Notes under the pieces: model-generated
Databases searched by the model: none
Told to the model about the DNA's origin: nothing
The model's input: only the letters and a program-made list of their open reading frames with translations
Shown here: positions 7,575 through 16,741 of the stretch, one piece after another
Layout: each line of letters begins with the position of its first letter
Position numbering within the stretch: the stretch's first letter is position 1
Assembly: GCA_934533135.1 (NCBI GenBank)
Contig: CAKTBG010000007.1
Location: forward strand, 1 to 64,000
DNA from: an uncultured Faecalibacterium sp.
GTDB taxonomy: Bacteria; Bacillota; Clostridia; Oscillospirales; Ruminococcaceae
Length of the DNA stretch: 64,000 nt
Reading direction: 5' to 3'
Translations under genes and position numbers: made by a program

Positions 7575-8178
7575 ACTCTTCCGTAACCTCAAAATCCAGC
7601 GGCTTGCCGCAGTTGGGGCAGGTGGGCTCGCCATCCAGCAGAGCATCCTCCTCGACCACAGAGGTGGTGCCGCAGTTGGGGCAGGTCACCTCATACTGCA
7701 CGGGGCTGTCGTCCTCTTCGGCGGCTTCGTCGTCCTCGTCGTCAGCCAGAGCGACCTCAAAGGCCACCTTGCAGCTGGGGCAGATGGCTTCGCCTGCGTC
7801 GAGGTCATCCTCGCTGACGTAGACGGTGTTGCCGCAGGCAGGGCAGGCCACCTCATAGTACGGCTCGCCTGCAACGTCGGCGTTGTCGTCCTCGTCGTCG
7901 CTGTCCTCATCCGAAGCGTCCTCTTCGTCCTCTTCGTCCTCTTCGTCGTCGGCATCCTCGTCGTCCTCATAAAGGTCGGCCTCGAGGTCTTCCAGCTCCT
8001 CGCTCAGATCGTTGATCTGGTCATAGGCGTGGGTCACATCCTCGTCGATGCCGTCCACAGCCTCTGCCATCTCGCTCAGCAGCGCGCTCATGGCCTTGAT
8101 GACCTTGCCCTCTTTGGTGGTCTCGTCAATGCCGAGGCCGTCGATCAGGCCCTTCAGATATGCAGCTTTTTCTTTCAT
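7573..8178 (-). CDS. CD1247-type acidic double zinc-ribbon protein
   Basis: A 201-residue cytosolic protein. Residues 1-70 (MKEKAAYLKGLIDGLGIDE...) are an alpha-helical domain like the CD1247 N-terminal domain described in Clostridia. About 70-105 is almost entirely Asp/Glu, then come two zinc ribbons: CPACG/CPSC (about 115-140) and CPNCG/CPNCG (about 170-192). The coding DNA of the acidic tract is itself repetitive (GAC/GAG-rich), so length variation between strains is likely. Function is unknown; zinc-ribbon plus acidic-tail architecture fits a protein- or nucleic-acid-binding adaptor. ATG 8178 has GGAGG just upstream. It follows efp on the same strand, separated by a terminator. Confidence 0.8.
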   Translation of the reverse strand: MKEKAAYLKGLIDGLGIDETTKEGKVIKAMSALLSEMAEAVDGIDEDVTHAYDQINDLSEELEDLEADLYEDDEDADDEEDEEDEEDASDEDSDDEDDNADVAGEPYYEVACPACGNTVYVSEDDLDAGEAICPSCKVAFEVALADDEDDEAAEEDDSPVQYEVTCPNCGTTSVVEEDALLDGEPTCPNCGKPLDFEVTEE

Positions 8179-8214
8179 CGGGAATACCTCCTATCGCAAA
8201 ACAGCAACATGAAC

Positions 8215-8248
8215 AAAAACCGGGCGAACGGTCGCCCGCTTGCCCGGT
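8215..8248 (-). terminator. Intrinsic terminator after efp
   Basis: On the minus strand ACCGGGC (8242-8248) pairs with GCCCGGT (8219-8225 region), followed by TTTTTG. It separates efp from the zinc-ribbon gene. Confidence 0.8.
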
Positions 8249-8262
8249 CTGTCGGTAAAAGA

Positions 8263-8820
8263 TTAGACGCGCTCCATATACTCGCCGGTGCGGGTATCGA
8301 TGCGGATGTGGTCGCCCTCGTTGATGAACAGGGGGACGCGGATCTCAGCACCGGTCTCGACGGTAGCGGGCTTCAGGGTGTTGGTGGCAGTGTTGCCCTT
8401 GACACCCGGCTCGGTCTGGGTGACTTCCAGCTCGATGAAGTTGGGGATCTCGACGCTGAAGACCTTGCCCTTGTAGCTCAGCAGCTTGCACAGCTCGTTC
8501 TCCTTGCAGAACTTGAAGTTATCGGGCACATCGCTTGCGTTGACGGGGATGTCATCGTAGGTCTCGTTGTCCATGAAGTGGTACAGATCGCCATCCTCAT
8601 AGCTGTAGGTCACGTCCTTGCGCTCGATGAAAGCCTGCGGGAACTTTGCGGTCGGGTTGTAGCTGGTCTCAACCACAGAGCCGGTGATCACGTTCTTGGT
8701 CTTGGTGCGGACAAAGGCAGCGCCCTTGCCGGGCTTCACGTGCTGGAACTCAACGACCTGAAGAACCTGGCCGTCCTGCTCAAAGGTCACGCCATTGCGA
8801 AACTCGCCTGCAGAAATCAT
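8263..8820 (-). CDS. efp: Translation elongation factor P
   Basis: EF-P relieves ribosome stalling at polyproline stretches. The 185-residue product has the standard length and the three beta-barrel domains: a KOW-like N-terminal domain starting [17 protein letters not shown], and a C-terminal part ending with [17 protein letters not shown]. The modification loop reads [14 protein letters not shown], with the tip Lys in the position that receives modification in some bacteria; no modification genes are nearby. ATG 8820 is preceded by GGAGGA and a good promoter (8874-8902). The terminator at 8215-8248 makes it an independent unit. Confidence 0.97.
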   Translation of the reverse strand: MISAGEFRNGVTFEQDGQVLQVVEFQHVKPGKGAAFVRTKTKNVITGSVVETSYNPTAKFPQAFIERKDVTYSYEDGDLYHFMDNETYDDIPVNASDVPDNFKFCKENELCKLLSYKGKVFSVEIPNFIELEVTQTEPGVKGNTATNTLKPATVETGAEIRVPLFINEGDHIRIDTRTGEYMERV

Positions 8821-8873
8821 AGGAATTCCTCCATTAGTTTAATGTCTCAAATGCTTAACGCATATCTCTATTT

Positions 8874-8902
8874 ATTTTACTCAATCCCATGCAGTTTGGC
8901 AA
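8874..8902 (-). promoter_or_regulatory. efp promoter
   Basis: Minus-strand TTGCCA (8897-8902), 17-base spacer, TAAAAT (8874-8879). Confidence 0.65.
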
Positions 8903-8948
8903 GGGGTTTGAGCAAAAAAGACGTTGGAAATCGAAAAAAGTGGGAACA

Positions 8949-9836
8949 TCAGCGCATTTTGACCGCCGCGGCGTACAGTTCCTGCAGGGTTCTGGCGTCC
9001 TCTGCCTGCGTGCCTGCGCTCTCGCAAATGACCACCGGCGTGCATTGCCGCTCGGCCAGCAGCTCCATCAGGGGCTGGGGTTCGGGGCCGAACTGGGTGT
9101 CGGCGAAGGTCCAGTGCCGCTTCTCGCCGCCTGCCGAATACTCGATGCGGGAGAAATGGACGTGGAAGTTCCGGGCGCGGTCATCGCCCAGTGCCTCCTC
9201 CATCCGGTCAAGGATGGCGGCATAATCGGCTTTGGAGCGGATACCGCCCAATGTCCGGGCGTTCAGATGGCCGAAGTCGATGCAGGGCGTGATCCGCGGA
9301 TCCACGCCGCAGAGAGCCAGCACCTCGTCGAGGGTGCCCAGCTGCCCGATCTTGCCCATCGTCTCCGGGCAGAGGGTCATCTCCCCATACCCGGCTTCGT
9401 CGAGGGCAGCCACCGCCCGCTGCAGGGTATCCAACGCCTTTGCAAGGGCGGCTTCCCGGCTCTGTTTGCCGCAGCTGCCGGAGTGGAAGACGATCCGCCT
9501 GCCGCCCAGAGCCCTGCAGACCGCTGCACTCTGGAGCAGATAGCGGATGCTGTTCAGCCGCTTGTCCTCTTCGAGGCTGGACATACTGATATAATAAGGT
9601 GCATGGACGCTGAACCAGATTCCCCGCGCTGCGGCGTCTGCAGCCATCCGCTGCGCCTTATCCAAGCCGAGGCGGACACCGTGCCCGCACTGGTACTCAA
9701 ACGCATCCAGCCCCATCTCTGCCGTGTACTGCGGGATATCGAGGCTGTTCTTGTAGCCCTTGGCCGCAAAGCTGTCGCTGGTGCCCGCCGTGCCAAACCG
9801 GATGTGCCCGCTGCCCGGATGCTGCCATGCGCTCAC
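8949..9836 (-). CDS. AP-endonuclease-2-like TIM-barrel protein (Nfo/EndoIV fold)
   Basis: A 295-residue xylose-isomerase-like TIM barrel of the endonuclease IV (AP endonuclease family 2) group. Metal-site motifs include YQCGHGVRLG, WFSVHAPYYISM, IVFHSGSCG, LCPETMGKIGQLG, CIDFGHLNARTLGG, FHVHFSRIEYS and a late CESAGTQAED, matching the His/Glu/Asp ligands of the trinuclear zinc site. Probable role: abasic-site repair or a related phosphodiesterase or isomerase reaction. The start is GTG 9836, which overlaps the yqeG stop as GTGA, implying translational coupling. The longer upstream frame reads the wrong frame of yqeG and is rejected. Confidence 0.85.
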   Translation of the reverse strand: MSAWQHPGSGHIRFGTAGTSDSFAAKGYKNSLDIPQYTAEMGLDAFEYQCGHGVRLGLDKAQRMAADAAARGIWFSVHAPYYISMSSLEEDKRLNSIRYLLQSAAVCRALGGRRIVFHSGSCGKQSREAALAKALDTLQRAVAALDEAGYGEMTLCPETMGKIGQLGTLDEVLALCGVDPRITPCIDFGHLNARTLGGIRSKADYAAILDRMEEALGDDRARNFHVHFSRIEYSAGGEKRHWTFADTQFGPEPQPLMELLAERQCTPVVICESAGTQAEDARTLQELYAAAVKMR

Positions 9837-10336
9837 AGGGTCTTGCCCCCTTTGTCGTAGTAGGCCTGCCAGTGTTTTTTCTCCCACTTGCGCTTGAGCA
9901 CCACCTGTGCGCCGAGATCTGGCCCCCGCGGGATGACCACCAGACCCGGGATTCCGTAAAGGGCTGCCGCCATCCGGTCGGCGTAGAGCTGATCCCCCAC
10001 CATGGCAAGCTGCCGGTGCTTCACCCCCAGACGGTGCTGCGCCACCATCAGCGCAAAGGGCAGCGGCTTTGCCGACCGGCAGATGCAGGCCAGCCCCAGC
10101 TTTTGGGCAAACGGACGCACCCGCTGGGCCGAGCCGTTGGAAACGATGGTCATCCGGATCCCGGCCGCTTTCATGGTCTCGAGCCACTGCGCCACCTCGT
10201 CCGGCAGCTCCTGACTGCGGTCGGCCGTCAGGGTATTGTCGATGTCCAGCACAAGGCCGCGGATGCCCTTTGCCGCCAGAAACTCCGGCGTGATGCGGGT
10301 GACGTCTTTGAATACATATTCGGGGGTAACGAACAT
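9833..10336 (-). CDS. yqeG: YqeG-family HAD phosphatase
   Basis: HAD-superfamily IIIA phosphatase, 167 residues. Motif I is LVLDIDNTLT (about 29-38) with both nucleophile and acid Asp; motif II is TIVSNGSA (about 64-71); the later GDQLYADRMAA supplies the motif IV acid. YqeG proteins are short and are near neighbours of aroE or yqeH in Bacillus; in mitochondria and yeast the relative acts on phosphatidylglycerolphosphate, so a lipid-phosphate role is possible but not shown. ATG 10336 has GCGAGGAAA upstream. Its stop overlaps the start of the TIM-barrel gene. Confidence 0.88.
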   Translation of the reverse strand: MFVTPEYVFKDVTRITPEFLAAKGIRGLVLDIDNTLTADRSQELPDEVAQWLETMKAAGIRMTIVSNGSAQRVRPFAQKLGLACICRSAKPLPFALMVAQHRLGVKHRQLAMVGDQLYADRMAAALYGIPGLVVIPRGPDLGAQVVLKRKWEKKHWQAYYDKGGKTL

Positions 10337-10387
10337 AGTTTTTTCCTCGCTTGCGTTGTATCATCCTGATAAACGGCTGCTCTGTCC

Positions 10388-10567
10388 AACCTCTCCGTCA
10401 TCCCTTCGGGATGCCACCTCTCCTAGTAGGAGAGGCCTTGGCATACCAAAAAGCTTTCCTTCTTTGCCAAAGGCTCCCCTACAAGGAAAGACTCCCCCGG
10501 CCGGGGGAGGTGGCACATTCGTGCCAGAAGGGGAACAGCTGTCGAGCGATAGCGAGACTGAGAGGTT
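10388..10567. repeat. Intergenic palindromic repeat copy, about 180 bp
   Basis: Outer arms AACCTCTC and GAGAGGTT, an inner CATCCCTTCGGGATG hairpin, CCTCTCCTAGTAGGAGAGG, CTCCCCCGGCCGGGGGAG, and an AGCTGTCGAGCGATAGCGAGACT terminal hairpin. The outer-arm pair has changed together from GCCC/GGGC to AACC/GGTT. It fills most of the gene-free stretch 10337-10657. Confidence 0.9.
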
Positions 10568-10571
10568 TGTA

Positions 10572-10610
10572 CAAATGAAAATAGGAGAGCCTGAAACTCA
10601 GGCTCTCCTA
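10572..10610 (-). terminator. Intrinsic terminator after rpsU
   Basis: Perfect 13-bp stem TAGGAGAGCCTGA / TCAGGCTCTCCTA (10582-10610) with a 3-base loop; on the minus strand TTTTCATTT follows. Confidence 0.9.
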
Positions 10611-10657
10611 CATCGGCGTTAGCAACGCGAATGATCTAAAGCAACTAGCGACGTCAA

Positions 10658-10834
10658 TTACTTGAACTTGCGCTTGCGGGCTGCTTCGGACTTCTTCTTG
10701 CGCTTGACAGACGGCTTCTCGTAAGCCTCGCGCTTACGAACCTCTGCGAGCACACCGCTGCGGGCAGTGCTCCGCTTGAAGCGACGCAGTGCGCTCTCCA
10801 GCGACTCGCCCTCTTTAACACGAATTTCCGACAT
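10658..10834 (-). CDS. rpsU: Small ribosomal subunit protein bS21
   Basis: A 58-residue basic protein, [20 protein letters not shown] at the N-terminus and a [15 protein letters not shown] tail, standard for bS21, which helps 30S subunits base-pair with the Shine-Dalgarno sequence. It was found by translating the minus strand directly; overlapping longer frames are wrong. ATG 10834 has GGGAGGG upstream, a consensus-like promoter at 10898-10926 and its own terminator, so it is a strong monocistronic unit. Confidence 0.97.
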   Translation of the reverse strand: MSEIRVKEGESLESALRRFKRSTARSGVLAEVRKREAYEKPSVKRKKKSEAARKRKFK

Positions 10835-10897
10835 CTTATTCCCTCCCTTGGACCGTGAGGCAGGAATTTCGTTGTTACATGGTAACTAACAGTAGAC

Positions 10898-10926
10898 AGT
10901 ATAGCGCATTTTCTCCCGTTCGTCAA
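10898..10926 (-). promoter_or_regulatory. rpsU promoter
   Basis: Minus-strand TTGACG (10921-10926), exactly 17 bases, TATACT (10898-10903). One of the best sigma-A matches in the window. Confidence 0.85.
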
Positions 10927-10956
10927 CCTTTTTTGGAAAGTTTTTTGAAAACTTTC

Positions 10957-13506
10957 TTAGCCTTTCACGGCCAGATTGACCAGACGTCCCTTGACGTAGA
11001 TCTCTTTCACGACCGTCTTGCCCGCCAGAGCTTCGGCCACAGCCGGGTCTGCCTTTGCGGCCGCAATGGCGTCTGCGGCGGCAATGTCTGCGGCCACCTT
11101 CAGGCGCGCCTTGACCTTGCCGTTGACCTGCACGGCGATCTCCACCATGGACTCCACGCACTTGGCTTCCTCGTACTTCGGCCACGGATAATACGCCAGC
11201 TGCTCCTCATGGCTGTGCCCCAGCTTCTCCCACAGCTCCTCGGTCATGTGGGGAGCAAACGGGTTCAGCAGCTGCACCACGGTCTCAAACTCGGCCTTGG
11301 TCGCGCCGCCGTTGTCGTACAGAGCGTTCACGAGGGTCATCAGCTGTGCAATGGCGGTGTTCATCTTCAGGGTCTCGATGTCCGCGCTCACCTTCTTGAT
11401 GGTCTGGTGGAGCAGGGTCTCGAGCTGCGGGCGGTAGCCCTCGCCCTCGACCAGCTTATCGGACAGACCCCAGACGCGGTCGAGGAAGCGGTTGCAGCCG
11501 GCGATGGCCGACGTCTGCCACGGAGCTGCCTGCTCGAAGTCGCCCATGAACATCTCGTACAGACGCATGGTGTCGGCACCGTACTGATCCACGACCTCAT
11601 CCGGGTTGACGACGTTGCCCAAAGACTTGGACATCTTGACGATGGGGTGGCGGGACATTTCGCCGTACTTCTCTTCCAGAGCCTTTTCTGCGGCCTTCTG
11701 GCTGCCATACTCCTGCAGCAGCTTGTCCTGCTCCTCTGCGGGCAGGTTGACGAAGCTGTGGGGGTTCAGGCCAAGGATCATGCCGTGGGCGGTGCGCTTC
11801 TGGTAGGGTTCCGGAGAGGGCACTGCGCCGATGTCGTACAGGAACTTATGCCAGAACCGGCTGTACAGCAGATGCAGGGTGGTGTGCTCCATGCCGCCGT
11901 TGTACCAATCGACCGGAGACCAGTATTCCAGAGCCTCCTTGGAAGCAATGGCGTCCTTGCAGTGCGGATCCATGTAGCGGAGGAAATACCACGAAGAGCC
12001 AGCCCACTGGGGCATGGTGTCGGTCTCGCGGGCAGCCGGGCCGCCGCAGCAGGGGCAGGTGGTCTTGACCCAGTCGGTGTGGCGTGCCAGCGGCGATTCG
12101 CCGTCCGGACCCGGCTCAAAATCGGTGATGTCGGGCAGGGTCAGGGGCAGGCTGCTCTCGGGCAGGGGCTGCCAGCCGCACTTCTCGCAGTAGACCATGG
12201 GGATCGGCTCGCCCCAGTAGCGCTGGCGGCTGAACACCCAGTCGCGCAGCTTGTAGTTCACCTTATCGCGGCCCTTGCCGTTTGCTTCCAGCCACTCGAT
12301 CATCTTGGCCTTGGCGTCGGTGACGGACAGGCCGTTCAGGAAGCCGGAGTTGACCAGCGTGCCGGTGGCCACGTCGGTAAAGGCTGCCTCGTCCAGATTG
12401 GACGGGGTATTGCCCTTGACGACCTCGACGATGGGCAGGCCGAATTTCTTGGCAAACTCCCAGTCGCGGGTATCGTGCGCAGGCACTGCCATGATCGCGC
12501 CGGTGCCGTAGGTGGACAGAACGTAATCGGAGATGAAGATGGGGATCTCGGTATCGTTGACCGGGTTGATGCCCATGACGCCTTCCAGCTTCACGCCGGT
12601 CTTTTCCTTGTTCAACTCGCTGCGCTCAAAGTCGCTCTTGCGGGCAGCCTCGGCCTGATATGCCTTGACTGCTTCGCCGTTGGTGAGGATGCCCTTGTCC
12701 AGCCACTCCTTGACGATGGCGTGCTCGGGCGAGACGACCATGTAGGTCGCGCCGAACAGGGTGTCGCAGCGGGTGGTATAAACGGTCAGGGTATCCCCGG
12801 CGGTGGTGCCGAAGTTGACCTCTGCGCCGTGGCTGCGGCCGATCCAGTTCTTCTGCTGGGTGGCCACGCGGTCGATGTAATCCAGACCGTCCAGACCGTC
12901 GATCAGCTTGTCGGCATACGCGGTGATCTTGAGCATCCACTGGCTCTTGACGCGGTGGACGACCTCGCTGCCGCAGCGTTCGCAGACGCCGTTGACGACC
13001 TCCTCGTTGGCCAGCACGCACTTGCAGCCGGTACACCAGTTGACGTTCATTTCCTTCTTGTAAGCCAGACCATGCTTGTACAGCTGGAGGAAGATCCACT
13101 GAGTCCACTTGTAATACTCGGGGTCGGTGGTGTTGATCTCACGATCCCAGTCGAAGGAGAAGCCCAGAGCCTTGAGCTGGCTGCGGAAGCGGTCCACGTT
13201 CTTCTTGGTGACGATGGCCGGGTGGATGTGGTTCTTCATGGCGAAGTTCTCGGTCGGCAGACCGAAGGCATCCCAGCCCATGGGATACAGCACGTTGTAG
13301 CCGTTCTTGCGGCGTTTGCGGCTGACGACATCCAGCGCGGTGTAGCTGCGCGGATGGCCGACGTGCAGGCCGGCACCCGACGGATACGGGAACTCGACGA
13401 GGGCGTAGAACTTGGGTTTCGTGTGGTCGATCTCCGCGTGGAAGGTCTTTTCGTCCTCCCACACCTTCTGCCACTTGGCTTCAACAGCCTTGTAATCGTA
13501 CTTCAT
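10957..13506 (-). CDS. leuS: Leucyl-tRNA synthetase
   Basis: Charges tRNA-Leu. The 849-residue class I enzyme has the HIGH-type motif in [16 protein letters not shown] (about residues 40-55), an editing (CP1) domain with [13 protein letters not shown] and a [19 protein letters not shown] segment, and [10 protein letters not shown] (about 628). CTGC/CERC and CPCC motifs give zinc-binding inserts, as in bacterial LeuRS. ATG 13506 lies about 50 bases after the rsfS stop, so it is probably the last gene of the LCP-rsfS-leuS transcript. The short gap leaves no room for a T-box leader. Confidence 0.97.
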   Translation of the reverse strand: MKYDYKAVEAKWQKVWEDEKTFHAEIDHTKPKFYALVEFPYPSGAGLHVGHPRSYTALDVVSRKRRKNGYNVLYPMGWDAFGLPTENFAMKNHIHPAIVTKKNVDRFRSQLKALGFSFDWDREINTTDPEYYKWTQWIFLQLYKHGLAYKKEMNVNWCTGCKCVLANEEVVNGVCERCGSEVVHRVKSQWMLKITAYADKLIDGLDGLDYIDRVATQQKNWIGRSHGAEVNFGTTAGDTLTVYTTRCDTLFGATYMVVSPEHAIVKEWLDKGILTNGEAVKAYQAEAARKSDFERSELNKEKTGVKLEGVMGINPVNDTEIPIFISDYVLSTYGTGAIMAVPAHDTRDWEFAKKFGLPIVEVVKGNTPSNLDEAAFTDVATGTLVNSGFLNGLSVTDAKAKMIEWLEANGKGRDKVNYKLRDWVFSRQRYWGEPIPMVYCEKCGWQPLPESSLPLTLPDITDFEPGPDGESPLARHTDWVKTTCPCCGGPAARETDTMPQWAGSSWYFLRYMDPHCKDAIASKEALEYWSPVDWYNGGMEHTTLHLLYSRFWHKFLYDIGAVPSPEPYQKRTAHGMILGLNPHSFVNLPAEEQDKLLQEYGSQKAAEKALEEKYGEMSRHPIVKMSKSLGNVVNPDEVVDQYGADTMRLYEMFMGDFEQAAPWQTSAIAGCNRFLDRVWGLSDKLVEGEGYRPQLETLLHQTIKKVSADIETLKMNTAIAQLMTLVNALYDNGGATKAEFETVVQLLNPFAPHMTEELWEKLGHSHEEQLAYYPWPKYEEAKCVESMVEIAVQVNGKVKARLKVAADIAAADAIAAAKADPAVAEALAGKTVVKEIYVKGRLVNLAVKG

Positions 13507-13558
13507 GATGGTAAAATCAGCTCCAAACTATCCAAAGTAAATATAACAAATAATATCC

Positions 13559-13939
13559 TTAGATACTACTATCCGGCGTCAGATACTCCGAGATGTCGAT
13601 CGGCTCGCCGTCGGCCCACAGATGCTCCAGATCGTAATAGGTGCGGGTGTTGGGAACAAACACATGGACGATGACGTTCGAGTAATCCAGCAGCACCCAG
13701 TTCTTGGAGTCGAAGCCTTCGGTGCTGTAGGGGTGGATTCCCTTCTGGGAAAGCTCAAAATCCACCTCGTCGGCCAGAGCTGCCACCTGCGTGGTGGAGG
13801 TGCCGGAGGCGATGACGAAATAATCGGTGAGGACGGTCAGGCTCTCGACCTTGAGCACCCGCACATCCTGCGCCTTCTTTTTATCGAGGATCTTTGCGAT
13901 CTCGATGGCAAGGGTCTTGCTGTCGTTACAATTTTCCAT
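13559..13939 (-). CDS. rsfS: Ribosomal silencing factor RsfS
   Basis: Binds uL14 on the 50S subunit and blocks joining of subunits in starvation. The 126-residue product has the family signatures VLTDYFVIASGTSTTQV, DWxLLDYxNVIVHVF in the form NWVLLDYSNVIVHVF, and the DLEHLW end of the domain. It sits between the LCP gene (16 bases upstream) and leuS, with GGAGAAT before the ATG. Linkage to yqeK/nadD just beyond the LCP gene is the usual firmicute arrangement. Confidence 0.96.
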   Translation of the reverse strand: MENCNDSKTLAIEIAKILDKKKAQDVRVLKVESLTVLTDYFVIASGTSTTQVAALADEVDFELSQKGIHPYSTEGFDSKNWVLLDYSNVIVHVFVPNTRTYYDLEHLWADGEPIDISEYLTPDSSI

Positions 13940-13955
13940 GGGATTCTCCTATCTG

Positions 13956-15413
13956 TTATTGTCCTCCGGTGGGCTGGCCGTCGGTCGTGGTCGCGCCCTG
14001 CACGTCGGTGTCGCCGCTGAGGATGGCGTCGTCCGACTCCTTATCGAGCTGCCCCACAAACTGGACGTTCGCGCTGGTGGATGCGCTGCCGTGGGGCCAG
14101 TCGTTGGTGACGAGATTCAGTTCGGCGGCATCCACCGGGCCGGTGTAATTGCGGTAATAGGTGTTGAGCAGCTCGGCAATGGAGCCTGCGTCGGGCACGA
14201 CACAGGAGTAACCGTCGAAGCTGTCGGTCGCGCCGACGTTCGGCACGCCCATAAAGACCGGGGTCTGCGCCAGCATAATGTTCGCGCTGTCGATCCGGGT
14301 AAAGGAGACCAGCATCTTGGCAATGGTGGTCAGATCCATATCGGTCTTGATATAGTTGTTGAAGACCAGCGGCAGCTGGTTGAGCACATCGGTGATGCCC
14401 ATCGAGCGGACCCGCTTGAACAGACCGGCGTAGAAATACCGCTGCATATTCAGGCGGTCAATGTCCGAGTTGGCGTAGCCCTGACCATGGCGGCAGCGGA
14501 CAAAGAACTCGGCCGATGCACCGTCGAGGTTGCGGTAGCCCTGCTTCAGCGCGCTGCCCGCAAAGGACATATCGTGGGGGATATAGACTTCGATGCCGCC
14601 GAAGTTGTCCACCATCTCCACCAGTGCCTGCATATCAATGGACACATAGTAATCCACCGGCAGCTTGTACTGGTCGTAGAGGACTTCCGCCAGAGCTGCG
14701 ATGCTGCCGCCGTTGGAGAGAGCCACCGAGTTGATCTGGTAGTTGGTCGCGGCATAGGTCTTGCCGTTGGAGAGTGTCACCTTCCGCCCCTTTGTGGTCA
14801 CAAGGGTGTTGCGGGGGATCTGGAGCATCCGGAGTGCCCCGCCCTTGATGTCGAACTGGCAGTAGAGGATCATATCCGTCATGCCGTCGTTGGAGGTGGG
14901 GTCGTTGGAGTATTCGCGGCCTTCCTCGTAGTCGATGCCGCAGACCAGAATGTTGACCACATCGCCCTTGTATTCCTCAAGGGTCTGGATCTCCTCGGTG
15001 ATCTGCTCCACGTCGGGGTCGGGGCGGATGCTTTCTTCCACCCGGTTGACCATGCTCACACCGTAGATCACCACGCCCGAAAGGACGGCCAGCACCGCCA
15101 CCGTCACGGCCAGCGGCAGCCAGAGAGGGGTCTTTTTCTTCTTTTTGCGGCGGCGTTTTGCGCTGGGGGGCGGGGCCGCATGGGAGGCTGCATGGTGGGG
15201 CGGTCTTCCGCCGCCGTTTCCCCCGGACGCAGCCGCCAGACGTTCTGCCCGTTCCGAGCGGGCAGGCGCAGACGGCTCCGACCCAGACGGTTCGTTGCAA
15301 AAATCGGGCTGACCGGCCATCGGGCGTTTCGGCGCAGGATCCTGCGGCACCCGCTGCTCGGTTGGACGATTCAGAGAGCGGTCGGTATTGATGCGACGCG
15401 GCGTTTGACTCAT
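13956..15413 (-). CDS. LytR-CpsA-Psr (LCP) family wall-polymer ligase
   Basis: Transfers anionic or capsular polymers from undecaprenyl carriers to peptidoglycan on the outer membrane face. The 485-residue protein has a long proline- and basic-rich cytosolic N-terminus (1-105), one membrane segment (about 108-130, LPLAVTVAVLAVLSGVVIYG) and the extracellular LCP domain (about 155-420). Conserved features include VNILVCGIDY, the acidic TDMILYCQFD segment, LQIPRNTLV with the catalytic-region Arg, and a later RYRHGQGYAN-like RCRHGQGYANSDIDR. It heads the operon with rsfS and leuS; a promoter is visible at 15465-15493. It is placed between nadD/yqeK and rsfS as in many Firmicutes. Confidence 0.92.
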   Translation of the reverse strand: MSQTPRRINTDRSLNRPTEQRVPQDPAPKRPMAGQPDFCNEPSGSEPSAPARSERAERLAAASGGNGGGRPPHHAASHAAPPPSAKRRRKKKKKTPLWLPLAVTVAVLAVLSGVVIYGVSMVNRVEESIRPDPDVEQITEEIQTLEEYKGDVVNILVCGIDYEEGREYSNDPTSNDGMTDMILYCQFDIKGGALRMLQIPRNTLVTTKGRKVTLSNGKTYAATNYQINSVALSNGGSIAALAEVLYDQYKLPVDYYVSIDMQALVEMVDNFGGIEVYIPHDMSFAGSALKQGYRNLDGASAEFFVRCRHGQGYANSDIDRLNMQRYFYAGLFKRVRSMGITDVLNQLPLVFNNYIKTDMDLTTIAKMLVSFTRIDSANIMLAQTPVFMGVPNVGATDSFDGYSCVVPDAGSIAELLNTYYRNYTGPVDAAELNLVTNDWPHGSASTSANVQFVGQLDKESDDAILSGDTDVQGATTTDGQPTGGQ

Positions 15414-15464
15414 TCGTTCATATTCCTTCCAGATTTATTGCGGAAAAACCGCGCTATGTTCCAT

Positions 15465-15493
15465 AGTATAACATTCTTCCGTGCAATCTGCAA
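15465..15493 (-). promoter_or_regulatory. Promoter of the LCP-rsfS-leuS operon
   Basis: Minus-strand TTGCAG (15488-15493), 17-base spacer, TATACT (15465-15470), followed by a small GCGG/CCGC hairpin in the leader. Confidence 0.65.
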
Positions 15494-15516
15494 TCGGTTT
15501 TCTTCTGGGAACGCCG

Positions 15517-16098
15517 TTATTTTCGGCTCCGGGCTTCCACCTGCGCCAGGATGTCGTCGTAGGCGGCCTTGGACATGGGATCCAGCGGCTTGCCCTGCGA
15601 GAGCACAAAGTCGTTGGTCTGCTTGAGGGCGGCCAGCATTGCGGCGTCGAGATCCTTCATCTCCAGCTTGCGCAGCTTGTTGACCCCCGGCCAGTCCCGC
15701 TCTTTGCTGGTCATGTCGGCCAGATACACGATCTTGTCCAGCTTGGTCATGCCGGGCTTTCCGGCGGTGTGGCAGGCAATGGCCGAAAGCACGGCCTCAT
15801 CGGTCACGCCCCATTCCGTGCGGGCTAAAATGGCCGCGCAGACGCCGTGCCAGACCGGGATTGGGCGGCTCTCGCCGCCCTCGGCGTACTGCGGATACTG
15901 CGCCATCCATGCCTTCATCTCCTCTTTGGGGATCTCCTTGGCCGCGTCGTGCAGCAGGGCGGCCAGTGCCGCCTTTTCTTCGTTGACGCCGTATCGTCTG
16001 GCCAGCTTGACGGCCATCTTTTTCACATTGAGGGTGTGCTGATACCGTTTTTCACTCAGCCTGCCCTTGACCAGATCCTTGGCCTCTTTCCACTTCAT
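15517..16098 (-). CDS. yqeK: YqeK-type HD-domain hydrolase (symmetrical Ap4A hydrolase)
   Basis: A 193-residue HD-domain protein. HxxN of RYQHTLNVKKMA, then AALLHDAAKEIP with the HD pair (about residues 50-51), HGVCAA and a final YLADMTS give the metal ligands of the YqeK clade, which cleaves diadenosine tetraphosphate into two ADP. It overlaps the nadD end by 47 bases on the same strand, so the two are translationally linked. Family assignment is secure; the substrate comes from characterised homologues. Confidence 0.92.
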   Translation of the reverse strand: MKWKEAKDLVKGRLSEKRYQHTLNVKKMAVKLARRYGVNEEKAALAALLHDAAKEIPKEEMKAWMAQYPQYAEGGESRPIPVWHGVCAAILARTEWGVTDEAVLSAIACHTAGKPGMTKLDKIVYLADMTSKERDWPGVNKLRKLEMKDLDAAMLAALKQTNDFVLSQGKPLDPMSKAAYDDILAQVEARSRK

Positions 16099-16741
16099 TG
16101 CTGTTTTCGTCTCCTTGGTTCTGATAGAGTCTCTCCCGCGCGATCACAGCACGGACCGATGCCGGAAGCTCCGCTTCACAGGGTTCCCCGGCCGCCAGAT
16201 GCTGCCGGATCGTGCTGCTGGCCATCGGCAGGGCTTCCACCGGGGCAAACAGGATGCGTCCGCCTGCCGGGTCAAGCTGCCGTGCCTTGGCATGGAGAGC
16301 CGGGTCGTCGCCGACATTCCGGCTGACCACCACCAGATGCGCCAGACGCAGGATATCCTCCCACCGGTGCCATGCGTCAAATGTGAGCAGCATATCGCTG
16401 CCGACCGCGAGATAGAGTTGCGCCTGCGGGAACCGCCGGGCCAGCATCTCCAGCGTGGTCACGGTGTAGTTCCGCTTCCCGGCGGCGGCCTGTTCCACTT
16501 CCCAGCCGCTCACCTCCAGCTCCCGTGCTGCCGGGTGTTCGCCCCGCGTCAGGGTCTCAAAGCAGCGGCACATCTCCACCCGGAGCACCCCCGGCGTGGC
16601 CGAAGCGTGCTTGTGGGGCGGAACGCCTGCCGGCATGACCACGATCCGGTCGGGCTGTACCCGCCGCGCCGCCGCCTGCAGGTTGTTCAGGTGGCCGTTG
16701 TGGGGCGGGTCAAACGTGCCGCCGTAAAGCAGGATCTTCAT
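16052..16741 (-). CDS. nadD: Nicotinate-nucleotide adenylyltransferase
   Basis: Converts NaMN and ATP to deamido-NAD in NAD synthesis. The 229-residue nucleotidyltransferase has YGGTFDPPHNGHL (about 5-17) with the HxGH-type motif, MPAGVPPHK (about 37-45), and the ISSTxIR-type SSTIRQHL near residue 190. Its ATG overlaps the yhbY stop (ATGA) and its end overlaps yqeK, giving the compact yhbY-nadD-yqeK unit. The tail after the SSTIR motif is longer than strictly needed. Confidence 0.96.
   Translation of the reverse strand: MKILLYGGTFDPPHNGHLNNLQAAARRVQPDRIVVMPAGVPPHKHASATPGVLRVEMCRCFETLTRGEHPAARELEVSGWEVEQAAAGKRNYTVTTLEMLARRFPQAQLYLAVGSDMLLTFDAWHRWEDILRLAHLVVVSRNVGDDPALHAKARQLDPAGGRILFAPVEALPMASSTIRQHLAAGEPCEAELPASVRAVIARERLYQNQGDENSNEVERGQGSGQGQAE

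Noticed and set aside
8949-10364. A 471-residue single gene covering both yqeG and the TIM-barrel gene
   Set aside because: Its N-terminal half is the wrong frame of yqeG, whose HAD motifs are intact; the true start of the barrel gene is GTG 9836.
10654-10926. A 90-residue frame over rpsU
   Set aside because: It is in a different frame from the exact bS21 sequence and crosses the rpsU promoter.
13507-13558. T-box leader before leuS
   Set aside because: Only about 50 bases separate rsfS from leuS, far too short, and no T-box sequence is seen.
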